Shown here in pieces: positions 57,038 through 64,000 of a DNA stretch of 64,000 nucleotides. Positions within the stretch are counted from its first letter, which is position 1, and each line of letters opens with the position of its first letter. A program made the position numbers and the translations under genes. Below the pieces are notes generated by a model. That model saw nothing but the letters and a program-made list of their open reading frames with translations, was not told where the DNA came from and did not search any database. The DNA is from Tetracentron sinense (lineage: Eukaryota; Streptophyta; Magnoliopsida; Trochodendrales; Trochodendraceae): positions 21,218,826 to 21,282,825 of the forward strand of contig CM026559.1 in the NCBI GenBank assembly GCA_015143295.1. Direction: 5' to 3'.

Positions 57038-57311
57038 CTAGGCATTAGAGTCCCTAGGGTCACTTAGTACTCGACACCGTAAAGTGGTATGAAAGAGTTG
57101 TATTCTAAGTATAGACTAACAAGTTAGTCTTTGTCAGAACTGGTTGAACTCCAACTAAACTTAGAGTCCCATGCTAGGAACACGGATTGTATGATATGCT
57201 ATTGTGTTGTATACCATGTGTGCATTATCTTATGCTAAATGGATGGTGGAATTGTTACTAAATGCCTATCCAAGTTAGACTTATGTTGTATTGTCGTTCT
57301 CAGAAGAAATC

Positions 57312-58556
57312 ATGAGACACAATACCCGGGGTCGCGGATACAACACACAGGGCAACGGAAATGATGCTCTATCGGGTGATGATCAACCCGATTTCGCCCA
57401 AGCCTTTGTTTCAATAGCCGAGACTTTGGCTATACTAGCAGCAAGGCAACCGGCTACTCCACCTAATGCGGCACTTATACCGGCTCCTCCTAATCGAGCA
57501 CAAGAGGCTTTTCGGAGGATGAGGCCTCCAACATTTTGTGGCAGCATTGATCCACTTGTGGCCGAAGGATGGATTCGATAATTAGAAAAGATATTTTCGG
57601 TATTGGCGCCTACTGAGGCGGAAAGGGTTACTTGGGCTGCCTTTATGCTTGAAGGTCAGGCCGATCATTGGTGGAAGTCCACACTTCGGACCCGAGAGTT
57701 GACCCGGCAAGGTCAAGACTGGACTTGGGAAGAATTCTTGGATGTTTTCAACAAGAAGTACTTCGCGGTCGGGATGAAAGAAAAGATGGAAGTTGAGTTT
57801 ATTACCTTGGAGCAAGGTAACATGTCGGTAGCGGCTTATGAAGCCAAGTTCTCAGAGCTATCTCGTTTGCTCCACATATGATAGCTACTGGGGCTATGAA
57901 AGCTCAGAAATTCGAGAGGGGGTTGAAGGCCTACCTCAAGGACCGAGTCTCAATGTTCAGACATGAGACATATTCCGAAGTTGTAGACAAGACACTTTTG
58001 GCCGAGTCAAACTCCGAGGAGTTCTTCAAAAGAAGAGGAATGGAGAAAGGACAGTCAAGTAGTTCAAGAGAGAAAAGAGCAAGGACTAGCTTATATCAGT
58101 CCGCAGGGCCGGCTCAGTCACAGAGGATATATTCAGCACCACAGGCTCCCCGCCTTTTTGCTCCATCGGCTTTTAGTCCGGCTTTCACTCAGGCTCCTCG
58201 CCCCCGCAGTGACTCAGGCTACGGGATATGCTCCTCCCACCTATGCGCATGATATCTACACCTTTTGTGGAATGAGGCATCCAGCGGGGGAATGCCAGAG
58301 GGTTACAGGAAGTTGCTTCCATTGTGGTGACCATAGCCACATGGTTAGAGATTGTCCCCAACGTCATATGCCAGCTCAGTCTCAGGGGAGCAGGCCCCCG
58401 ATTAGGCAGACATCTCAGCCTAGCTCTTCTCAGGCTTCGAGGTCCTCACCGTCTACACGGCCTCCTCACCCAGCCACCCAGGGTCGAGTTTTTGTGCTAT
58501 CAGAGAGAGATGCACGTGCATCCGACGATGTCGTGCAAGGTACACAAAAATTCTAG
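57312..58556 (+). pseudogene. gag: Element B gag
   Basis: The ATG at 57312 aligns with that of element A. The gag domain reads ADHWWKSTLRTRELTRQGQD, WTWEEFLDVFNKKYFAVG and VAAYEAKFSELSRL. A TAA at 57579-57581 interrupts it at the same place as in A. A frameshift near 57870 and another near 58200 follow. The CCHC knuckle CFHCGDHSHMVRDC near 58318-58360 is intact, and a Ser/Pro/Gln-rich tail follows. Confidence 0.9.
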
Positions 58557-58669
58557 AAGTTTTAAGTTGTGAAAATTTTCCATTTTTGATAAATGGTTAT
58601 TTGTACTAGGGGTTACCTATGTATGGTGTATGCCTTGTTTGAAATCTACTGATATTAGTTACTTACTCG

Positions 58670-59290
58670 CACAGGCGCTTTATTAGTGAACGAGTGTCTC
58701 GCCCGAGTGTTGATCGATACAGGATCCACTCACTCCTTTGTGTCACCTAGTTTTGCGAAGGGATTTTCGACTGAGGCTACTCCGTTAGAGCGAGAGTTGA
58801 CCATTGCAACTCCACTCGGCAAGTCAGTAGATGCAGGCAAAATATTTAAAGATGGTGTGGTTCAAGTAGGGGAGAATGAACTGTTAGCCGATCTTATCAT
58901 CCTGGATTTCTAAGACTTGGATTTTGATATCATCTTAGGGATGGATTGGTTATCAAACCACCACGGGCATGTTGCATGTTTTGAAAAGATGGTGAACTTC
59001 AAGCCGGAATGAGCTAAGCCTTTTCATTTCCGAGGATTAAGAGAAAGGGACATTGCTCGCCTCGCAGCTTTGAGCATAGCAAACCCAGAGGCACCGAACT
59101 CTTTGGCCATTCCAGTCGTGAGTGAGTTCTTGGATGTGTTTCTGAAGGAACTTCCCGGGTTGCCTCCTAACAAAGAGATTGAGTTCGCTATAGAGCTTGC
59201 TCAGGGCACCGCTCCGATTTCAAGGGCACCATATAGAATGGCCCCAATAGAGCTTGAAGAATTGAAGAAACAGATTAAAGAGTTACAATA
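58670..59290 (+). pseudogene. pol: Element B protease
   Basis: VLIDTGSTHSFVSPSFAKGF has an intact DTG active site. A TAA at 58911-58913 splits it from DLDFDIILGMDWLSNHHGHV. A TGA follows near 59011. The frame then runs through [15 protein letters not shown] and [11 protein letters not shown] to a TAA at 59289-59291 just before RT. Confidence 0.88.
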
Positions 59291-60480
59291 ACTTGATTTC
59301 ATCCAACCAAGTGTCTCGTCATGGGGAGCTCCGGTCATCTTTGTAAAGAAGAAGGACGGGTCGATGAGAATGTGCATAGATTATCGGCAATTGAACAAGG
59401 TAACTATCAAGAATCGTTATCCCTTGTCACGGATAGACGACTTATTTAACCAACTGAAAGGAGCAAAATTTTTCTCCAAGATTGATCTTAGATCGGGGTA
59501 TCATCAGTTAAAGATCAAGTCGGAGGATGTTCCGAAGACGGCTTTCAAGACTCGGTATGGGCATTACGAGTTCCTTGTCATGCCTTTTGGGCTGACGAAT
59601 GCACCAGCGGTGTTCATGGATTTGATGAACTGGGTGTTCCGATCATACTTGGATCGATGCGTGATTGTGTTCATCGACGACATTTTGGTATATTCCCAGA
59701 CACGGAAAGATCATGCACGAGACCTCTGCTTTGCTTTGGAGAAGTTGAGAGAGCATAGGCTATATGCCAAATTGAGCAAGTGTGAATTCTGGTTAGAGAG
59801 GGTGGCATTCCTAGGCCACGTGGTGTCTACAGAAGACATTTCAGTAGACCCGGCAAAGATAGATGCAGTTATGGGTTGGGAGAGGCCCAAGAACGTCACT
59901 GAGATACGGAGTTTCCTTGGATTAGCAAGCTACTACCGGAGATTTATGGAGGGATTCTCCAGTTTGGTTGCACCTCTCACTTACTTGACAAGAAAGAATG
60001 CAAAGTTCAGTTGGAGTAACAAATGTGAAGTGAGCTTCCAAGAGTTGAAGAAACGCCTTACCACCGCTCCCATCCTCACAGTGCCTTCCGGGAGCGGCGG
60101 TTTCGTTGTATATAGTGATGCCTCCCATGTGGGGTTGGGGTGCGTACTCATACAGCACGACAAGGTTATTGCCTATACCTCAAGGCAATTGAAAGAGCAT
60201 GAGAAGAACTATCCCACTCATGACTTAGAGCTCGCCGCGGTTGTGTTTGCATTGAAGATTTGGTGACATTATCTTTATGGGGAACAATTTGAGGTATTCA
60301 TAGATCCTAAAAGCCTTAAGTATTTTTTTCCCAGAAGGAACTGAACCTGAGGCAAAGAAGATGGGTAGAATTTTTGAAAGACTACGAGTGCTCCATTCAA
60401 TACCACCCGGGCAAAGCGAATGTTGTAGCCGATGCTCTTAGCCGGAAACCTACTGAACTTTTGGCGCATATGATGCTGAA
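59291..60480 (+). pseudogene. pol: Element B reverse transcriptase and RNase H
   Basis: The best-preserved pol piece in the window: 59364-60266 is open for 300 codons. RT marks are [37 protein letters not shown] and [11 protein letters not shown] (a FIDD catalytic box). RNase H has [13 protein letters not shown] and [11 protein letters not shown], then a TGA at 60264-60266. After it, TDHKSL is altered to IDPKSL and a frameshift follows near 60330. Confidence 0.92.
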
Positions 60481-60599
60481 GGAGTAGAGGTTGTTAGAGG
60501 ATGCATCCAACCTCGACATCAGTTTTAATCTCCCTACCTTTGGGCCGGTAATGGCTAACATCACGGTTAGGCCATATATCCTGGGCATGATCAAAGAGG

Positions 60600-62006
60600 T
60601 GCAAGGAATGGATGCCGAGCTACGTTCTTACTGAGACAAGTCAGTTAATAGTGGCAGTATGAATTTTTCGATGAGGGATGATGGGATTATCACTTTCAAG
60701 GGAAGAGTATATGTCCCAGCCGATGAGAAGCTTAAACAAGAAATCTTATACGAGGCTCACCGGTCCAAGTACACCGTTCACCCCGGAGGTACCAAAATGT
60801 ATAGGGACTTGAAAAAGTATTTTTGGTGGCGAAACATGAAGAGGGAGATTACGGAGTACATGGCGCGGTGTTTGGTGCGCCAATAGGTGAAACCAGAGCA
60901 CTTGAGACCAACAGGACTTTTACAATCTCTCCCTATTCCTGAGTGGAAATGGGAACATATCTCTATGGACTTCATTGTGGGGTTGCCAAAGATAGTTAGA
61001 AAGACTGATGTTATATGGGTTGTTGTTGACCGACTCACGAAGTCCGCCCATTTCTTACCGTACCAGACTACCTTCAATTCCAATCAGTTGGCTGCATTGT
61101 ATATCAAACAAATAGTTCAGTTGCACGGGGTGCCAGTGAGCATTGTGTCAGATCGGGACCCAAGATTCACTTACAGGTTCTGGAAAAGCTTTCAGGATGC
61201 AATGGGTTCCCTGTTAGACTTTAACACGGCTTTCCATCCACAAACGGATGGGCAAACCGAGCAAGTGAATCAGATTATCGAAGACATGCTCTGTGCATAT
61301 ATGCTAGACTTCAAATGAAGTTGGGAAGATCACCTACCTTTGGTGGAATTCGCCTACAATAACAGTTATCAGGCAAGCATACAGATGGTGCCTTTTGAAG
61401 CTTTGTACGGAAGGAGTTGTAGATCCCCTCTGTATTGGGATGAAGTTGGAGAAAGAAAAATTTTGGGCTCCGAATTAATTGAACAAACCGCGGATAGGAT
61501 CAAGCTTATCCGGGAGAGGTTGAAGACCGCACAGGATAGACAGAAGAGCCACACCGACAACCGAATGAGAGACCTTGAATTTCGAGTTGGCGACTTTGTT
61601 TTTGTCAAGATTTCACCGACCAAGGGTGTTATGCGATTTGGGAAAAGAAGTAAGCTTAGCCTGAGATATGTGGGCCCGTTCGAGATCATTACTAGAGTCG
61701 GTGAGGTGGCTTACCGTGTTGCTTTGCCCACTCATATGGCGGCAGTCCACAATGTATTCCATGTCCCTATGCTTCGAAAGTACATCCCGGACCCTTCTCA
61801 TGTCATCGAGTTTGATCCGGTAGAAATCCGGGAGGATCTCACACTAGTTGAGCAACCGGTGCAGATCTTGGATAGGTCAGATCAAGTCTTGCGCAACAAG
61901 ACCATTCCCTTGGTCTTGGTAAAATAGCAACACCATTCAAGGGAGGAAGCTACATGGGAACAAGAGGCCGAAGTGAGGGAAAAGTATCCTCAGTTATTTG
62001 TTTAGG
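60600..62006 (+). pseudogene. pol: Element B integrase and chromodomain-like tail
   Basis: Pieces 60659-60886, 60887-61318 and 61340-61927 are in one colinear order. The zinc finger has [11 protein letters not shown] and CLVRQ, where the second Cys is Arg. The core has [18 protein letters not shown] and FHPQTDGQTEQVNQ with its catalytic acids. The C-terminal region (DLEFRVGDFVFVKISPTKG, NVFHVPMLRKYIPDP) ends with REEATWEQEAEVREKYPQLF and a TAG at 62004-62006. Single stops at 60884, 61316 and 61925 break it. Confidence 0.9.
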
Positions 62007-62083
62007 ACTTTGGTGTTCTATTATATTTTGTTGGGGATTTTTGTATGTATGTATCATCCAAATTTCGAGGACGAAATTTTTGT

Positions 62084-62096
62084 AAGGGGGGGAGAA
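62084..62096 (+). other. Polypurine tract of element B
   Basis: AAGGGGGGGAGAA directly before the 3' LTR. Confidence 0.88.
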
Positions 62097-64000
62097 TGTA
62101 GCACCCCGGACTTTTCTATATTTAATGAATTGTACTTTCTTAGCTAATTGGCATTTCTCGTAGTCTAATTAATAAATAAGGGAGAAATTAAAAATTCTGA
62201 AATGTCAGAAATGTTCCTTTTCGAAAGACGAACCCAACGCAAGTTGAATTGTCAAAATCCGAAGAGCAAGTCAAAAGATATGGTCAAAACAGTCGGAACC
62301 TGCAGAGCACCAATCGCTCGGTCATTAGTAGCGATCGATCGGTCCAAAACCGATCGATCGGAGGCTATCGACTGGTTAACTTTTTTGTATGGAAAAATTT
62401 TTCAGAGAGCATATTTTTGACCGGTCACTCAATCGAGAACACCGATCGCTTGGTAGGTAACCGATCGATAGGTCATAACCACCGATCGCTAGGTCATCGT
62501 GTTTTTGTAGAAATTTCATTAAGGGTCTTTTTGTCATTTGGGCGGTTCTCTCTTGCCTTAAAGGGTTTACCCGAACCCTGAGGACCCCATTCACTACACT
62601 TAGAGTATTTGGGAGATAGAGAGAGAGGAGAAGGAGATTTCCTAACCTAGGGTTTGTTTTTGAGGAGAAATCAAATGGTTGAAAACCTTAGATCATCTCA
62701 AGTTCGTTTTCTTCAAGGTCAAGACTCAAGCACTCATGGAGCTCATTTCTCCAAGCTAGGACAGCACTTTCCAAGGTATTTTCAAGGGGGTTTCCTTCTC
62801 ACTCAAGCCTTCTTCAAGCAAGAGTCCTTCTTCTTGCAAGTTGGAGCTCCAATCAAAGTTTACAACCAAGATCAAGCCTTGATTCAAGGTTAGTACGCCC
62901 TACTAACTTCCCCTAGCAATAATCTAGGTTTTCTATTGTAAAATGTGATGCTTGCTAGTATGTTTTCATTCCCTATGAAATGTAACATCTCCAATAAATA
63001 TAAATAAGATAAGAAAAGGGTATGGATGTGTATGGGGTGTTGATTGAGGTGATGGGATGCCGAATGTATGATGTATTATATGTGTGGTGTGTGGAATGGA
63101 ACATGAAGGATGGGCATTTTACCAATAATGAACTTACCTTCATGATTGAATAGAAAACATGCACTAAAAAGAATAAGATGAACTACTAAGGAACGTTGCA
63201 TGTTACGTGTTTGACAAAATGCCTAAACTATGAGCAAATGCCTTAAATGAAGAAAATGGAAGTAGGTCTTAGGCATGTGTTCTTATGAATGATGAATTGA
63301 TCAAATGCCATGTAAATTACTCAAATTTTCATATGCTTATACTATGAATTTAATTATGATGCAATACATCTCTTGCTATCCACATGTCCATGATTGTCAC
63401 TATTGGCACGCACCCGAGCACGCACGTATGCATAAACCGAGGTTTCAAGAGCATATGCATATAATAATCAACAAGAAAACATTGCATGTCAAGGAGGTTG
63501 GTAGCCCAGGGACATTCGGGTACTAGCCTCTGGCTCACAAGAAAACTGAAATTACTATATGTCAAGGAGGTTGGTAGCCCAGGGACATTCGGGTACTAGC
63601 ATCTGACTCACAAGAAAACTAAACAAGTAACTAAAATTCACGTATTGTCAAGGAGGTTGGTAGCCCAGGGACATTCGGGTACTAGCCTCTGGCTCACAAG
63701 AAAACCATATATCAAGGAGGTTGGTAGCCCAGGGACATTCGGGTACTAGCCTCTGGCTCACAAGAAAACCATATATCAAGGAGGTTGACAGCCCAGGGAG
63801 ATTCGGGTGCTAGCCTCTGGCTCACAAGTTACAAGATGCAAATTTACAAGATGATGACAAGGTATTCATGCATGCATGCATATATGATTTTCTCAAGCCA
63901 TGCCGAGACATGAGACTGATTTCCAAGCATGAGTTTTATCGGAGTTTTCACATTCATGCACGCACGTCAAGATGATTATATTGTACCAAGTTTAATATTG
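62097..64000 (+). repeat. 3' LTR of element B, X type, cut by the window end
   Basis: It begins TGTAGCACCCCGGAC and matches fragment X (54429-54890), but diverges from LTR Y beyond shared family blocks such as CCTAACCTAGGGTTTG. Palindrome sites lie at 62309-62495. Confidence 0.9.
63489..63830. repeat. Five-unit tandem repeat in the X-type LTR
   Basis: Units begin TCAAGGAGGTTGGTAGCCCA at 63489, 63562, 63648, 63712 and 63776 and end with CTCTGGCTCACAAG. Periods are 73, 86, 64 and 64 bp; the differences come from variable tails after the conserved core. Confidence 0.92.

Noticed and set aside
63489..63830. CRISPR-like regular repeats with spacers
   Set aside because: Repeat cores are long with variable AT-rich tails, inside a plant LTR; no cas genes and eukaryotic context.

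Overview
This is plant nuclear DNA made almost entirely of transposable elements. The evidence for a plant is the set of lineages present: a Tekay-type chromovirus, an Athila-type and a Tat/Ogre-type Ty3/gypsy element, and a Ty1/copia element with the usual plant PBS (TGGTATCAGAG). I find no intact host gene, tRNA, rRNA, CRISPR array or bacterial feature. The species cannot be named from this sequence; an angiosperm is likely.

Layout. 1-1777: small DNA-transposon debris (an inverted-repeat element with a GGT-rich core, and a foldback MITE). 1783-3985: a solo Tekay LTR with a perfect 5-bp TSD. 3986-4870: low-copy DNA with a 225-bp element that has a 9-bp TSD. 4871-48427: one minus-strand copia element (C) of about 6.8 kb, enlarged to 43.6 kb by five insertions. 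These are an hAT-like element (4901-5679) and Tekay element A (6120-14720) in its 3' LTR, a solo Tat-type LTR (18717-21256) and Tat/Ogre element D (22447-39555) inside its coding/leader region, and Athila-type element E (39648-47338) in its leader. 48428-52009: low-copy DNA with a cluster of inverted-repeat MITEs and a poly(A)-tailed retroposon with 26-bp TSDs. 52010-64000: Tekay DNA again, namely a minus-strand LTR (S2), a piece of a second LTR type (X), a full LTR of a third type (Y), one coding region (B, plus strand), and a 3' LTR of type X that runs off the window.

All coding regions are decayed by stops, frameshifts and deletions. Element order is still readable: gag-PR-RT-RH-INT-chromodomain-like tail in A and B; gag-PR-INT-RT-RH in C; ORF1, gag, PR, G-patch, putative intron, RT, RH, aRNH, INT in D; gag-PR only in E.

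The most interesting signals are regulatory or structural. (1) Clusters of CCGATCGATCGG-like palindromes lie just upstream of the TATA box in LTRs of two unrelated gypsy lineages, and their copy number has changed by motif-to-motif deletion. (2) 27-bp near-perfect palindromes of the form AATGGCGGTA-N7-TACCGCCATT occur six times in each Tat-type LTR. (3) A candidate frame-preserving intron lies in the Ogre-like element. (4) Element B is bounded by LTRs of two different types, which suggests ectopic recombination. (5) An in-frame TAA lies at the same gag position in two independently inserted Tekay elements.
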